Positions 24,555 to 34,338 are shown, counted from the stretch's first letter. The stretch is 64,000 nucleotides of DNA from Natronospirillum operosum (GCF_004768465.1 NZ_SRMF01000001.1:354851-418850); one strand, 5' to 3'. Translations and numbers: made by a program. The notes: generated by a model not told the origin, from the sequence alone.

Positions 24555-25631
24555 ATGGCCTCGAAGATCCCAGCCCGTGATTACAGCCTGATCGGCGACA
24601 CTTCACGTCGGGCACGTGAACAGGGTCTGGTCACCGCCCAATGGTACCAGACCGAGATTCCACGCAAGACGCTGAAGCAGCTCATGAAGCGGCGTGACGG
24701 ACCGGCCATTCGAGATACTCTGGGTTGGTTTGCGCTGCTTGCGGTGACAGGGGGGCTGGTTGTTGCGCTCTGGGGCAGTTGGTGGGTTGTGCCCGTTTTG
24801 CTGGTGTATGGCGTGTTCTATGGCTCAGCCTCCGATTCCCGCTGGCATGAGTGTGGCCACGGTACCGCCTTCAAGACACGCTGGCTGAATGACTGGCTGT
24901 ATCAACTGGCCTGTTTCATGATCATGCGCGAGCCGACCCCATGGCGCTGGAGTCATGCCCGTCATCATACCGACACCATCATCGTCGGCCGGGACCCCGA
25001 GATAGCGGCGCCGAGGCCCACCAGTCTGGCGCACCATATACTGGCCTTCTTCACTTTGCCGCAGACCTGGACCACGCTCAAATCGGTGGCCAGGCACAGC
25101 CTGGGCCAACTGAGCGTCGACGAGGCGGATTACATCCCCGAGATGGAACAACCTCGAGTGTACCGCACAGCACGGGTCTGGCTGCTGCTTCACGGCCTGA
25201 TTATCGCCACTGCTGTGCTGCTGCAGTCCTGGTTGCCGGTCATGCTGGCCGGAGTATTGCCGACGCTCTACGGCGGCTGGCTGTCCTATATTTTCGGGCT
25301 GACCCAGCATGCCGGCCTGGCCGAGAATGTGCTGGACCATCGCCAGAACTCCCGCACGGTGCGCATGAATCCGGTGTTCCGGTTTATCTACTGGAACATG
25401 AACTATCACATTGAGCATCATATGTATCCGATGGTGCCCTACCATGCCTTGCCGCAGTTGCATCAAGCGCTGAAGCATGACATGCCACCGGTCTATCCCA
25501 GCACCTGGGCGGCCTACCGCGAGATTATTCCGGCGCTGTGGCGACAGAGAACAGACCCGGACTACTTTGTCAGGCGTCCCGTGCCTGCAACGGGAAAAAC
25601 ACCCGATGCTGCCGCTCCGGCGGCGGCCTGA
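24555..25631 (+). CDS. mocD: membrane di-iron oxygenase, fatty-acid-desaturase superfamily (MocD-like), copy 2
   Basis: A 358-residue paralogue of the enzyme at 17254-18315, with hydrophobic pairs at about 60-95 and 195-230. The histidine boxes are RWHECGHGT, HARHHTDT and YHIEHHMYP; LTQHAGLAENVLDHR is shared almost exactly with copy 1. It heads an operon with the Rieske ferredoxin (47 bases downstream) and a TIM-barrel epimerase, the component set of the rhizobial mocD-mocE hydroxylase that demethylates the rhizopine 3-O-methyl-scyllo-inosamine. ATG 24555 is fixed by AAGGAGG. The reaction here is inferred: hydroxylation at an O-methyl group with release of formaldehyde. A lipid desaturase is the less likely alternative given these neighbours. 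Confidence 0.83.
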   Translation: MASKIPARDYSLIGDTSRRAREQGLVTAQWYQTEIPRKTLKQLMKRRDGPAIRDTLGWFALLAVTGGLVVALWGSWWVVPVLLVYGVFYGSASDSRWHECGHGTAFKTRWLNDWLYQLACFMIMREPTPWRWSHARHHTDTIIVGRDPEIAAPRPTSLAHHILAFFTLPQTWTTLKSVARHSLGQLSVDEADYIPEMEQPRVYRTARVWLLLHGLIIATAVLLQSWLPVMLAGVLPTLYGGWLSYIFGLTQHAGLAENVLDHRQNSRTVRMNPVFRFIYWNMNYHIEHHMYPMVPYHALPQLHQALKHDMPPVYPSTWAAYREIIPALWRQRTDPDYFVRRPVPATGKTPDAAAPAAA

Positions 25632-25678
25632 CTGCCCATAAAGCAACCGCAAGCAAAACAACAACAGGAGAGTGGACC

Positions 25679-25990
25679 ATGAGCGAGTGGATCAAAGTCT
25701 GTGCTCTGGACGATATCGATGCCGAGGACGTCATCCGGTTTGACCACGGGGATCGAACCTTTGCCGTTTACCGCAGTGAAGACGATGAAGTGTACGCCAC
25801 CGACGGGCTCTGTACGCATGAACAGGTCCATCTGGCGGATGGCCTGGTCATGGACGAGATCATCGAGTGTCCCAAGCACAATGGCCGTTTCGACTACACG
25901 ACAGGCGAAGCCAAGGGCGCTCCGGTCTGCGTCAATCTGAATAGCTATCCCGCCCGGGTGGAAGACGGCACCGTCTTCATTCAACTGTGA
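25679..25990 (+). CDS. mocE: Rieske [2Fe-2S] ferredoxin (MocE-like)
   Basis: A 103-residue soluble electron carrier. The two Rieske motifs are CTHEQVHL (Cys45, His47) and CPKHNGRFD (Cys64, His67), which bind a [2Fe-2S] cluster. It has the family's opening WIKVCALDDI and the closing stretch VCVNLNSYPARVEDG. The protein would pass electrons from a flavoprotein reductase, probably the one at 15890-17122, to the oxygenase encoded just upstream and possibly to its paralogue at 17254. CAGGAG precedes the ATG. Confidence 0.92.
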   Translation: MSEWIKVCALDDIDAEDVIRFDHGDRTFAVYRSEDDEVYATDGLCTHEQVHLADGLVMDEIIECPKHNGRFDYTTGEAKGAPVCVNLNSYPARVEDGTVFIQL

Positions 25991-26002
25991 CCGGGACCTG
26001 AT

Positions 26003-26845
26003 ATGAGCCTGCTGGTATTTCAGTCGCTCTGGGCCATGGAAAACAGCAACCCGGAGGGCACCACGCCGCCTCGTGACGAGGCGCTGGCACGCATACGAAC
26101 GGCCGGCTTTGCCGGGGTGACTGATCACCTCTGGCAACGGGAGCATGCCCGCGCCCTGTCCCGGGAGGCCGCCGCAGAAGGGCTGCTGATCGAAGGACAG
26201 TGCTTCCCGGCCACAATCGATGATCTGCAGCCAACGCTGGAGCATGCCGCCGAGTCGGGGCAGTGCAGGCACATCACCATTCAGGCCGACTTTCGAACCC
26301 GGGATCTGCAGCAAGCGACGGCCATACTGGAAGGCTGGCAGCGTCTGGCCGAGCAGGCGCCCTGCCCGGTGCTGCTGGAGACACATCGCAACCGCATTAC
26401 CGATGATCTGTTCTTTACGCTGGATCTGCTGCGCGAACTGCCCGATCTCCGTCTGGTGGGGGACCTGTCGCACTATGTGGCCGGGCACGAGATCGCCTTG
26501 GCCTGGCCCGACACCCCCGGCGTGGACCTGTCCATCGAGCAGCTGCAGCAGGTGATGCAGCACTGTCACGCCTGGCATGGCCGCGTGGCCAGCTGCGAGC
26601 AGGTGCAGATTCCGATCAGTTTTGCGCAGCATCGGCCATGGCTGGAGGCGTTTCGTCAGCTCTGGCAGTACGGGTTTGCCGTCTGGCGAGCCCGGGCCGC
26701 ACCCGGGGAGGACATGGTGTTCACCTGTGAGCTGGGCACGGTTCCCTATGCGATCACTGGCCCGGACGGGCTCGACATCACCGACCGCTGGGCCGAGTCA
26801 CTGCAGTTGAAGGCCCTGGCTGAGGAAATCTGGTCAGTAGCCTGA
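26003..26845 (+). CDS. sugar phosphate isomerase/epimerase-like TIM barrel
   Basis: A 280-residue xylose-isomerase-like barrel, third gene of the oxygenase-ferredoxin operon (12 bases after mocE). Strand ends such as GLLIEGQCF, VLLETHRNR, LRLVGDLSHYV and FTCELGTVPYAI carry Glu, Asp, His and Glu at the positions expected for metal binding. It is not close to the barrel at 22327 or to iolE at 61401. It probably isomerises or dehydrates the product of the oxygenase step, but the substrate is unknown. The ribosome site (GGGACC) is poor. Confidence 0.75.
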   Translation: MSLLVFQSLWAMENSNPEGTTPPRDEALARIRTAGFAGVTDHLWQREHARALSREAAAEGLLIEGQCFPATIDDLQPTLEHAAESGQCRHITIQADFRTRDLQQATAILEGWQRLAEQAPCPVLLETHRNRITDDLFFTLDLLRELPDLRLVGDLSHYVAGHEIALAWPDTPGVDLSIEQLQQVMQHCHAWHGRVASCEQVQIPISFAQHRPWLEAFRQLWQYGFAVWRARAAPGEDMVFTCELGTVPYAITGPDGLDITDRWAESLQLKALAEEIWSVA

Positions 26846-26859
26846 CCAGATCGGGCCGC

Positions 26860-27687
26860 TTACCTGAGCAATTCATCGATGGCATCCCATACGCCAGGCG
26901 TGGCGGCTATGGTTGGCCCGGGGCGCCCCAGGTCCGCACCCTGGCTGCGCTCCAGAGTGCGCCCTCCGGCTTCCTGCACCAGCAGTTCACCGGCCCAGCT
27001 GTCCCAGGGGTGTATCAGCGGCTCGTACATGCCCAGCAGGCGACCGGAGGCCACGTAGGCCAGGCCAAGCGCACAGGAACCGATGCGGCTGTACATGCCG
27101 CCGCTCGCTACCAATTGCTCGATCAGGCGGGCTGAATTGCCGGCACCCAGTTGCACGGAACTGCCCACCGAAATCAGGCCGTCCTGCAGAGACTGTGACG
27201 GCGCAACGCTTATGGCCCTGTTGTTGAGCCAGGCACCGCTGCCGGCCTGCGCGTGATAGAGCTCCCTGGCTACCGGATCGTAGATGATGGACAGCAGCAC
27301 CGTACTGCCCTGTGACAGCGCAATCACGATGCACCACTGCGGGATACCTTTCAGAAAGCAGGTGGTGCCATCAATGGGGTCAATGACCCAGAGCAGTTGC
27401 TGATCCTGCACCTCGTCCTGACCATACTCCTCACCGACCACAGCATCCTCCGGGAAACTGTCACGCAGCTGACTGCGGATAAACTGCTCCACCTCCTGAT
27501 CCGCCCGTGACACCCAGTCCTGGCTGCCCTTGGTCTGGATGTCGAGCTCGTGCTCACGGTCCGCGCCGCGATTGAAATAGCCGAGCGCTATCTGCCCTGC
27601 CTCCCGCACAATGGTCTTGCCTCGTTCGAGTCGAGCAACGAGTGCAGCAGCGGCAGTGTTCGAGCCGGGTGTCAGCGCGTGATTCAT
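26860..27687 (-). CDS. inositol monophosphatase family protein, copy 1
   Basis: A 275-residue Mg-dependent phosphatase of the IMPase/FIG superfamily. Metal ligands appear in GEEYG (about 90), DPIDGTTCFLKG (about 110) and HPWDSWAGELLVQEAGG (about 225). The usual WDxAAG is changed to WDSWAG, shared with the paralogue at 35505-36338. It removes phosphate from a sugar or cyclitol phosphate; exact substrate unknown. Its ATG overlaps the stop of the upstream kinase gene (ATGA), so the two are translationally coupled. The 3' part is almost identical in DNA to the paralogue, unlike the rest. Confidence 0.88.
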   Translation of the reverse strand: MNHALTPGSNTAAAALVARLERGKTIVREAGQIALGYFNRGADREHELDIQTKGSQDWVSRADQEVEQFIRSQLRDSFPEDAVVGEEYGQDEVQDQQLLWVIDPIDGTTCFLKGIPQWCIVIALSQGSTVLLSIIYDPVARELYHAQAGSGAWLNNRAISVAPSQSLQDGLISVGSSVQLGAGNSARLIEQLVASGGMYSRIGSCALGLAYVASGRLLGMYEPLIHPWDSWAGELLVQEAGGRTLERSQGADLGRPGPTIAATPGVWDAIDELLR

Positions 27688-28280
27688 GATGTCATCACCT
27701 TTGCCAGCAAATGATCAATCTGTTGATTGAGCGTGTCGAGGTCGCCGCTGTTGATGATGCGTTCATCCGCAGCCTCGATCAGGGCCGCGTTCTGCTGAAA
27801 GTTCTGGCCGTCGGCACCACGGGCACGCTCATCGGCAGCCATGAACTCGTCCAGGGTCCGCGGGTCGCCGTGGCGGCCACGGGATTGCACCCGCTCGAAC
27901 CGCACTTCATCCGGTGTCATCAGCGCCAGCAGAACGAAACGGGCATTGGCCTCGGCGGCCACCTGACGCAACAGCTGCAGTTCGGCCAGATTGCGCAGGC
28001 CATCGATAACGGTGCGCGGGTGGTTGAAGGGGCTGAGTGTGGTCAGCATGCGACGGGCGAAATAGTCGTCGCCTTCTTCCTCCTGCCTGCGGCGTCCGTA
28101 GTCCTGAACCTGGGCCCGACTGGGGGAGTCAATGACCGATTCTGCTTCATCACGCAGAAAGCCGGACACCGAGCAGGGCCTGAATCCTCGTGCGCGTATC
28201 AGCCCGGTGGTGGTGGTTTTGCCTGCGCCGGACTCGCCGCAGATGGCGATAGCGATGTGACTCTGCGCCTGTTCATTCAT
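27684..28280 (-). CDS. P-loop nucleotide/sugar kinase-like ATPase
   Basis: A 198-residue protein with an N-terminal Walker A motif GESGAGKTTTTGLI and a dephospho-CoA-kinase-like layout (FRPCSVSGFLRDEAE, TVIDGLRNLAELQLL, FVLLALMTPDEVRFERV with a charged lid near 135-155, RIINSGDLDTLNQQID). It is probably a small-molecule kinase, but I cannot name the substrate. It is the first gene of a two-gene minus-strand operon with the phosphatase, divergent from the peptide-type importer. ATG 28280 follows GGAGAGG; the upstream in-frame start would add 28 residues without a ribosome site. Pairing of a kinase with a phosphatase suggests recycling of a phosphorylated intermediate (inference). Confidence 0.72.
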   Translation of the reverse strand: MNEQAQSHIAIAICGESGAGKTTTTGLIRARGFRPCSVSGFLRDEAESVIDSPSRAQVQDYGRRRQEEEGDDYFARRMLTTLSPFNHPRTVIDGLRNLAELQLLRQVAAEANARFVLLALMTPDEVRFERVQSRGRHGDPRTLDEFMAADERARGADGQNFQQNAALIEAADERIINSGDLDTLNQQIDHLLAKVMTS

Positions 28281-28348
28281 GGTGCGCCTCTCCCGTTGTC
28301 TTGTTTTTCGCCGTCTGTTGACAAGCCGGCTGTGTTGAGAATAGATTA

Positions 28349-28438
28349 TTGCAAGCGCTTGCAAATCAAGTCAAGTCCTGATTGAATGGAATTGAGTCAG
28401 CCGGAAGACAGCAGGCAGAACATTGCAAGTGCTGTGAA
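28349..28438. promoter_or_regulatory. paired LacI-type operators between kinase and importer operons
   Basis: TTGCAAGCGCTTGCAA (28349-28364) is a perfect 16-bp palindrome of the LacI class. A weaker copy TTGCAAGTGCTGTGAA is at 28423-28438. They are 74 bp apart, close to seven helical turns, which would favour looping. The LacI protein at 34371-35393 has the same TTGCAA half-sites upstream of its own gene and is the likely binder. Confidence 0.72.
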
Positions 28439-28559
28439 CGGATACACGAAAACAACAGACCGTGAGTGCCAAAGCCGGAGCCAATCCGGACAATGACACC
28501 CAATATATAAAAACAAGAGATTCCGTGTGCGAGTGCCGTACCGGAATCAGGAGGTAACC

Positions 28560-30143
28560 ATGAAAACCAGACAGACTGCCTTGGCCATAACGCTGGCTGG
28601 CGTCCTCGCGGGCGTCACATCGCTGGCCCTGGCCGATACCTTTGTTGTGGCAGTGCCACAGGAGCCGCAGGACTTGGCCGCGCAAGGCATCTACAAGGAA
28701 ATCAACGCCCCCGGGCTGCGCAACGTGATCGAACCGCTGATCATGATGGATGCTGACAGTGGCGACTATGTGCCCGTGCTGGCGCAGGACTGGGAAGTGA
28801 TCGACGACACCTCGCTGCGCCTGCATCTGCGTGAGGGTGTGGTATTCCATGACGGCACACCGATGGATGCGGAAGCCGTGGCGACCTCCATTGAATTTGT
28901 ATGGGATCAGGAAAACGCCTTTACCATCCAGGAATATGCCGGTCCCGGCCGCATTTCAGCCGAAGTCGAAGATGATCTGACCGTGGTGGTGCATTCCTCC
29001 GAGCCCGATCCAATGCTGGATTTCCGCATGTCCCTGACCGGCATTACGTCGCAGGACCAGATCGAGAACAATCCGTCGGCTCACTTTACGCAACCACTGG
29101 GCACCGGCCCCTATGCATTCGAAGACTGGGACCAGGGCTCCAGCTGGAGTGCGGTGCGCAATGATGACTGGTGGGGCCGGGCCGCCGATGACGTCTACGG
29201 TCAGAACATTCCCGACTACGACCGGGTCAGGTTCGAGTTCCGTACCGAATCCTCGAGCCGCATGGCCATGATCATGGCTGGCGAGGCGGATATTGTGGTC
29301 AGCCCGCAGTCTTCCGACTGCGAGCGGGCGGAGCGGCTGGATGGCTTTTCCTGTGTGACCGGGCCGTCCAGCCAGTATATCTATGGTCGTCTCGACTACT
29401 CGCTGTTTGCCGATGAACGACTGGAAGACCCGCGTATCCGGGCCGCCATCTTTCACGCTCTGAGCTATGAAGGTCTGGCCGATATCCTGGGTCTCGCCTC
29501 GGTCCCGCAGGGCCAGTTGGGCACGCCGGACATGACCGGCTTCAATGACGCACTGGAACAGTATGCTTCGGATCCGCAGCGCTCCATGGAACTGGTCCAG
29601 CAGGCCCAGGCCGATGGTGTCAATCTGAACGGTCTGCGTGTCGAGGTCATGGGCCGCGACGATACGCCGCGCATTGGTGAACTGGTCGAGGCCATTGGTG
29701 CCATGATCGAGGCGGTCGGTATTCCCACCCGGCAGAATGTGCAGACGCCGGCTGTGGCCAACCCGCGTTTCCGCATCTCCGAATACAAGGCCGAGGCTCC
29801 GCGGGCCATGATGCAGGTCCATGTGAAGGAGAACCCGGCCCCGGATTTCGGTCTCAACCTGCACTCCAACTATGCCTGCCCGGATCTGGATGACCCCTCG
29901 GGTGTATCCCGTTCATCCGTGTTCTGCGATGAGGAATTCGATGAACGTCTGCATGAAGCACTGACGCTGATCGGTGAAGAGCGTCACGAGGCCATGCAAG
30001 AGCTCAACGCCTTTCTGCACGAACGTTACGTCATCATTCCATTGGCGCTGCTGGACCGTGCCTACCTGGTACGTGATGGCCTGGACCTGACCTTCGGTCC
30101 GGACGGGCGTTTCCTGCTGGCCAATGTCACTCAGTCTGACTGA
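28560..30143 (+). CDS. peptide/opine-type ABC transporter, periplasmic binding protein
   Basis: A 527-residue solute-binding protein of family 5 (DppA/OppA/AccA fold). A Sec signal ends near ALADT (residue 27). The family pattern includes LAQDWEVIDDTSLRLHLREG, VVFHDGTPMDAEAV, QPLGTGPYAFEDW and NVQTPAVANPRFR. Members carry peptides, nickel, sugars, opines and agrocinopines. This operon also has phosphatase and kinase neighbours and a sugar-type repressor, so a phosphorylated or conjugated sugar is more likely than a peptide (inference). ATG has CAGGAGG. Confidence 0.9.
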   Translation: MKTRQTALAITLAGVLAGVTSLALADTFVVAVPQEPQDLAAQGIYKEINAPGLRNVIEPLIMMDADSGDYVPVLAQDWEVIDDTSLRLHLREGVVFHDGTPMDAEAVATSIEFVWDQENAFTIQEYAGPGRISAEVEDDLTVVVHSSEPDPMLDFRMSLTGITSQDQIENNPSAHFTQPLGTGPYAFEDWDQGSSWSAVRNDDWWGRAADDVYGQNIPDYDRVRFEFRTESSSRMAMIMAGEADIVVSPQSSDCERAERLDGFSCVTGPSSQYIYGRLDYSLFADERLEDPRIRAAIFHALSYEGLADILGLASVPQGQLGTPDMTGFNDALEQYASDPQRSMELVQQAQADGVNLNGLRVEVMGRDDTPRIGELVEAIGAMIEAVGIPTRQNVQTPAVANPRFRISEYKAEAPRAMMQVHVKENPAPDFGLNLHSNYACPDLDDPSGVSRSSVFCDEEFDERLHEALTLIGEERHEAMQELNAFLHERYVIIPLALLDRAYLVRDGLDLTFGPDGRFLLANVTQSD

Positions 30144-30198
30144 GTGAACTCATGGCGGCGGGGCCCGGCCCCGTCGCTACCACTTGGGGAGAAATACC

Positions 30199-31167
30199 AT
30201 GCCTTACCTGGTGCGACGAGCCGGTCACTCCGCCATCATGCTGCTGGTGGTGGTGTCATTCGTTTTTTTCGCCGGCCGCATGATCGGTGATCCGGCCATT
30301 GTCATGCTGGGCGCCAGTGCCTCGGATACTGCACTGGAGCAACTGCGCAACAATCTGGGGCTCAATGACCCCTTGCTGATGCAGTATTTCCGTTATGTCG
30401 GCGGTCTGGTGCAGGGCGACCTGGGCGTCAGCTTTCGTTATGGCTTTGCCCAGATGCCGGCCGAACGCTTTATGGACGGTGGCGGTACGCCCGTGATGGG
30501 GCTGGTACTGGCCCGCCTGCCGCAGACGCTGTATCTGGCCGCTGTGGCGCTGGGCGGCGCGCTGGCCCTGGCCTTGGTCATGGGCTGCCTGGCGGCGATG
30601 TACCCGCGGTCCTGGATCGACCATCTGGTTAACGTGCTGTCTCTGGCGTCTGTATCCGTCGTTCAGTTCTGGCTCGGCCTGGTGCTGATCGTGCTGTTTG
30701 CGGTGCATCTGGGCTGGCTGCCCACGGGCGGCTACGGGTCCTGGTATCACGTCATTCTGCCGGCCCTGGCCCTTGGCGCGCGACCCCTGGGCCGTGTGGC
30801 TCAGGTCACCCGCAGCGCCATGCTGGACGAAATGGCGCGACCCTATGTCGCGGCAGCGCGAGCCAAGGGGCTGCCGGAGCATCGCATAGTGTCTGTACAC
30901 GCGCTGAAGAACGCCGGCATACCGGTGGTGACCATCACCGGCGATGAATTGGTGCAACTGGTCACCGGTGCCATCCTGGTGGAAACCGTATTCGGCTGGC
31001 CAGGCATCGGGCACCTGCTGGTGGAGGCGCTGAACAATCGCGACCTGCCGGTGCTGCAGGGGGCCATTCTGGCGGTGGCGACCCTGGTCATTGTTGTCAA
31101 TCTGCTGGTGGATATCACCTATACCTACCTGAACCCGAAAGTCAGCCTGAGCTCGCGGGAGAACTGA
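30199..31167 (+). CDS. peptide/opine-type ABC transporter, permease (DppB type)
   Basis: A 322-residue permease with six membrane segments. It shows LGLNDPLLMQYFRYVGGLVQ, GDLGVSFRYG, the EAA loop RSAMLDEMARPYVAAARAKG and the C-terminal ETVFGWPGIGHLLVEAL, all usual in DppB/OppB proteins. GGGGAGA precedes ATG 30199. The next gene starts two bases after its stop. Confidence 0.92.
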   Translation: MPYLVRRAGHSAIMLLVVVSFVFFAGRMIGDPAIVMLGASASDTALEQLRNNLGLNDPLLMQYFRYVGGLVQGDLGVSFRYGFAQMPAERFMDGGGTPVMGLVLARLPQTLYLAAVALGGALALALVMGCLAAMYPRSWIDHLVNVLSLASVSVVQFWLGLVLIVLFAVHLGWLPTGGYGSWYHVILPALALGARPLGRVAQVTRSAMLDEMARPYVAAARAKGLPEHRIVSVHALKNAGIPVVTITGDELVQLVTGAILVETVFGWPGIGHLLVEALNNRDLPVLQGAILAVATLVIVVNLLVDITYTYLNPKVSLSSREN

Positions 31168-31168
31168 G

Positions 31169-32167
31169 ATGACACAGAAACTACTGGCCAAAACCGAGCC
31201 CGACCCCTCAGTTGTACCGACTCAGAATGCAAATGTGGAAGGCCTCTATGATGAAGAGCGGGCACCGAAACTGACCTGGAAGATCTATCTGCGCGCTCTG
31301 TTCAGCGACCGGGTAACACTGATCGCGGCATTGTTCCTGATCATCATGGCGGTGAGCGCTCTGGGCGCACAGTTTCTGGCGCCGTTCGATCCGAATCAGA
31401 TCGATATCATGAACCGTTTCATGCCACCGCTGAGTATGACCGATGCCGGGCAGTTCCACCTGCTGGGTACCGACCAGTTGGGGCGGGACGTGCTGAGCCG
31501 TCTGATGCATGGTGCCCAGGTCTCCATCTCCATCGGATTTCTGGGTGCCATCTGCTCCGGCCTGCTGGGCATCACCCTGGGTATCATCGCCGGCTACAAG
31601 CGCGGCTTGTTTGAAGACATTGTCATGCGCCTGGTGGACGGCATGCAGTCATTGCCGTCACTGCTGATTGCCCTGTTCGTGCTGTTCATTATCGGCGGCG
31701 GCTACTTCAACCTGGTGCTGGTGTTCACCTTCCTGCAGTGGACGGTGTTCTGCCGCATGGCGCGGTCACTGACGCTGAACCTTCGCGACAGCAATTTCAT
31801 CAGTGCAGCCCGGGTGCTGGGCTGTACTGATGCACGCATCATGCTGCGCCATATTCTGCCCAACATGGTGGCGCCCCTGATGGTACTGTTCACGCTCGAA
31901 GTGGCCATTCTGATCCTGTCCGAAGCTTCACTGTCCTTCCTGGGCTTTGGCGTACAACCGCCCAATGCATCCTGGGGCCGCATGATTGCCAGCGGCCGTG
32001 ATCACATCAATACGGCCTGGTGGCTGGTGACGCTGCCCGGACTGGCCATTTTCCTCACCGCGCTGGCACTGAACCTGCTGGCGGGCTGGTGCCGGGCCGT
32101 CAGTGATCCGGTGCACAGCAGTCGCTGGCTGACGCCAAAGCGCAAGCAGAACAAGCAGGAGGGCTGA
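31169..32167 (+). CDS. peptide/opine-type ABC transporter, permease (DppC type)
   Basis: A 332-residue permease. A cytoplasmic N-terminus precedes the first membrane helix (LIAALFLIIMAVSALG); LLGTDQLGRDVLSRLMHGAQ is the DppC hallmark, and the EAA loop is NFISAARVLGCTDARIMLRH. The C-terminus ends in a Lys/Arg/Gln-rich tail. The start codon ATG overlaps the region of the previous stop by one base spacing (TGAgATG), typical of coupled translation. Confidence 0.92.
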   Translation: MTQKLLAKTEPDPSVVPTQNANVEGLYDEERAPKLTWKIYLRALFSDRVTLIAALFLIIMAVSALGAQFLAPFDPNQIDIMNRFMPPLSMTDAGQFHLLGTDQLGRDVLSRLMHGAQVSISIGFLGAICSGLLGITLGIIAGYKRGLFEDIVMRLVDGMQSLPSLLIALFVLFIIGGGYFNLVLVFTFLQWTVFCRMARSLTLNLRDSNFISAARVLGCTDARIMLRHILPNMVAPLMVLFTLEVAILILSEASLSFLGFGVQPPNASWGRMIASGRDHINTAWWLVTLPGLAIFLTALALNLLAGWCRAVSDPVHSSRWLTPKRKQNKQEG

Positions 32168-32170
32168 TTG

Positions 32171-33217
32171 ATGAACGCCATGACTGAAGCAAGAACCCGG
32201 GTGACCGGGGACAGGGTGGACGTATCCGCAGCCCCGATCATGTCGGTAGAGGGCCTGTCGGTGGGGTTTGATACCCCGCACGGCCCGGTGCAGGCGGTGG
32301 ACAATGTGTCCTGGTCCATCCGCAAAGGGGAGACCCTGGGTATTATTGGAGAAAGCGGGTCCGGCAAGAGTGTGGGCCTGGAAACCATCATGGGCCTGAT
32401 CACCTCGCCGCCGGCCAGAATTTCCGGCCAGGTGCTGCTGGACGGCCAGGATATTCTCAGCATGCCGCAGCGCCAGCGCCGGCAGTTGCGCGGGGATCGC
32501 ATGGCCATGATCTTTCAGGATGCCCTGGCCGCACTGAATCCCTCCCTGACCATCGGTACCCAGATCAGCGAGGTGTATCGCATTCGCCGGGGTGCCAGTC
32601 GTCAGGCAGCGCTGGACAAGGCGGTGGAACTGATGGATCAGGTCAAGATTCCGTCTGCCAGGAGCCGCCTGAAGGCTTATCCGCACGAGTTCTCCGGCGG
32701 CATGTGCCAGCGCGTGATGATTGCCATGGCGCTGGCCATGGACCCGGAGATCCTGATCGCCGATGAACCGACCACGGCGCTGGATGTTACCGTTCAGCGG
32801 CAGATCATGGACCTGCTGCAGGAGGTGCGTCGCGAACGCGGCATGTCACTGATTCTGGTCACGCATGATCTCGGCGTGGTGGCCGAATGTGCCGACCGGG
32901 CGGTGGTCATGTATTCCGGGCGCATGGCGGAAACCGCAACCATGCGCGACCTGTTCCGAACCCCCAGTCATCCCTACACGCGGGCTCTGCTGCAGGCCAT
33001 GCCAAGGGTCGATGCCCGCCTGGAGCGCCTGCAGGCCATCCCCGGCACACCGCCCACCCTGAGCCATATTCCGTCAGGCTGTGCATTCCGGCCGCGCTGT
33101 ACCTTTGCGCAGCCCCGCTGTGCCGAGGAGAAACCGGAGCTGCGGATGCTGGCCGCGGAACACAGCGCGGCCTGCCATTTTGCCGAGGCCATTCGAGAGG
33201 AAACTTCCCATGACTGA
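32171..33217 (+). CDS. peptide/opine-type ABC transporter, ATPase (DppD type)
   Basis: A 348-residue ATP-binding subunit. Walker [17 protein letters not shown], signature [15 protein letters not shown], Walker [13 protein letters not shown], and the C-terminal oligopeptide-type extension with [14 protein letters not shown], where four cysteines could bind an Fe-S cluster as seen in DppD/DppF proteins. ATG 32171 follows GGAGGG; TTG at 32168 is also possible. It overlaps the next gene by 8 bases. Confidence 0.93.
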   Translation: MNAMTEARTRVTGDRVDVSAAPIMSVEGLSVGFDTPHGPVQAVDNVSWSIRKGETLGIIGESGSGKSVGLETIMGLITSPPARISGQVLLDGQDILSMPQRQRRQLRGDRMAMIFQDALAALNPSLTIGTQISEVYRIRRGASRQAALDKAVELMDQVKIPSARSRLKAYPHEFSGGMCQRVMIAMALAMDPEILIADEPTTALDVTVQRQIMDLLQEVRRERGMSLILVTHDLGVVAECADRAVVMYSGRMAETATMRDLFRTPSHPYTRALLQAMPRVDARLERLQAIPGTPPTLSHIPSGCAFRPRCTFAQPRCAEEKPELRMLAAEHSAACHFAEAIREETSHD

Positions 33218-34274
33218 ACAGCAACAGGCAGTTGCCTCCGGGCAGCGTGAAGTGGTTTTGCGCGCCGAACAACTGGGCAAGGTGTTCGGCAAGACAGTCC
33301 GCCAGGGCTGGCGCCGGGTCGATCAGGGCGTGCGAGCCGTCAACGACGTGAACTTTGAACTGCATCGGGGCGAAACCCTGGGCCTGGTCGGCGAATCCGG
33401 TTGTGGCAAATCGACACTGGCCCGCCTGCTGGTGCGGCTGATGGACCCCACAGAGGGTCGAGTCGAGGTGCTGGGCCAGAACCTGCTGGAGCTGAAGCGC
33501 GAAGACCTGCGGCAGGCCAGGCGCCGGATTCAGATGATCTTTCAGGACCCGTACTCCTCGCTGAACCCGCGCATGACGGTCGGCGAGATTATCGGAGAGC
33601 CCTGGCAGGTGTTCCCCGACATAGTGCCACCGGCACAGCGCGAGGCTCGCATCGGCGAACTGCTGCAGCAGGTTGGCCTGAACAAATCGGATGCCGACCG
33701 CTACCCGCACCAGTTCTCCGGCGGTCAGCGGCAGCGCATCGGCATCGCCCGGGCACTGGCTGTAGAGCCGGAAGTCATCATCTGCGATGAACCGGTGTCG
33801 GCACTGGATGTGTCGGTACAGGCCCAGGTCATCAATCTGCTGATGGACATTCAGCGGGATACCGGCGTGTCCTACGTATTCATCGCACATGATCTGTCGG
33901 TGGTGCGGCAGATTTCCGATCGCATCATGGTGATGTATCTGGGCGAAATAGTGGAAGGCGGTGCGGTGGACGCGGTTTACGAATCACCGCAGCATCCCTA
34001 TACCACCGCACTGCTGTCCTCCATCCCGGTGCACGACCCGGAGCAGCAGTCACGACAAGTGCTCAAACTGCCGGGCGAGGTGCCCAGCCCCATGAACCCA
34101 CCTTCGGGATGCAAGTTTCACACGCGCTGCCCCTATGCGACCGAGATCTGCAGTCAGGAAGTGCCGGCGGTCACCGGTGATCTGGCCGTGCGCGGGGTGC
34201 GCTGCCATCACGCCAGTACTTTGAACTTCGACCCCTACATCGAACATATTACCGGCCGTGTTGCCAGCGGCTGA
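33210..34274 (+). CDS. peptide/opine-type ABC transporter, ATPase (DppF type)
   Basis: A 354-residue ATP-binding subunit, the partner of the DppD-like protein. Walker [18 protein letters not shown], signature [15 protein letters not shown], Walker [13 protein letters not shown], and the C-terminal [14 protein letters not shown] motif. It is the last gene of the five-gene importer operon and is followed by a strong terminator. ATG 33210 follows GAGGAAA and lies inside the end of the previous gene. Confidence 0.93.
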   Translation: MTEQQQAVASGQREVVLRAEQLGKVFGKTVRQGWRRVDQGVRAVNDVNFELHRGETLGLVGESGCGKSTLARLLVRLMDPTEGRVEVLGQNLLELKREDLRQARRRIQMIFQDPYSSLNPRMTVGEIIGEPWQVFPDIVPPAQREARIGELLQQVGLNKSDADRYPHQFSGGQRQRIGIARALAVEPEVIICDEPVSALDVSVQAQVINLLMDIQRDTGVSYVFIAHDLSVVRQISDRIMVMYLGEIVEGGAVDAVYESPQHPYTTALLSSIPVHDPEQQSRQVLKLPGEVPSPMNPPSGCKFHTRCPYATEICSQEVPAVTGDLAVRGVRCHHASTLNFDPYIEHITGRVASG

Positions 34275-34309
34275 CAGTCTTTCGTCCTGGGTTGGATGAA
34301 TGAGCCCTT

Positions 34310-34338
34310 CCGGCCGGGTAACCCCGGCCGGCTTTTTT
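34310..34338 (+). terminator. intrinsic terminator of the peptide-type importer operon
   Basis: Stem CCGGCCGGG with loop TAAC and complement CCCGGCCGG (34310-34331), then C and six T (34333-34338). It ends the plus-strand operon 36 bases after its last stop. Confidence 0.93.

Noticed and set aside
15890..28280. A true rhizopine (amino-inositol) pathway
   Set aside because: No aminotransferase or other nitrogen-removing enzyme is visible in the window; only the demethylase-like part matches moc genes.
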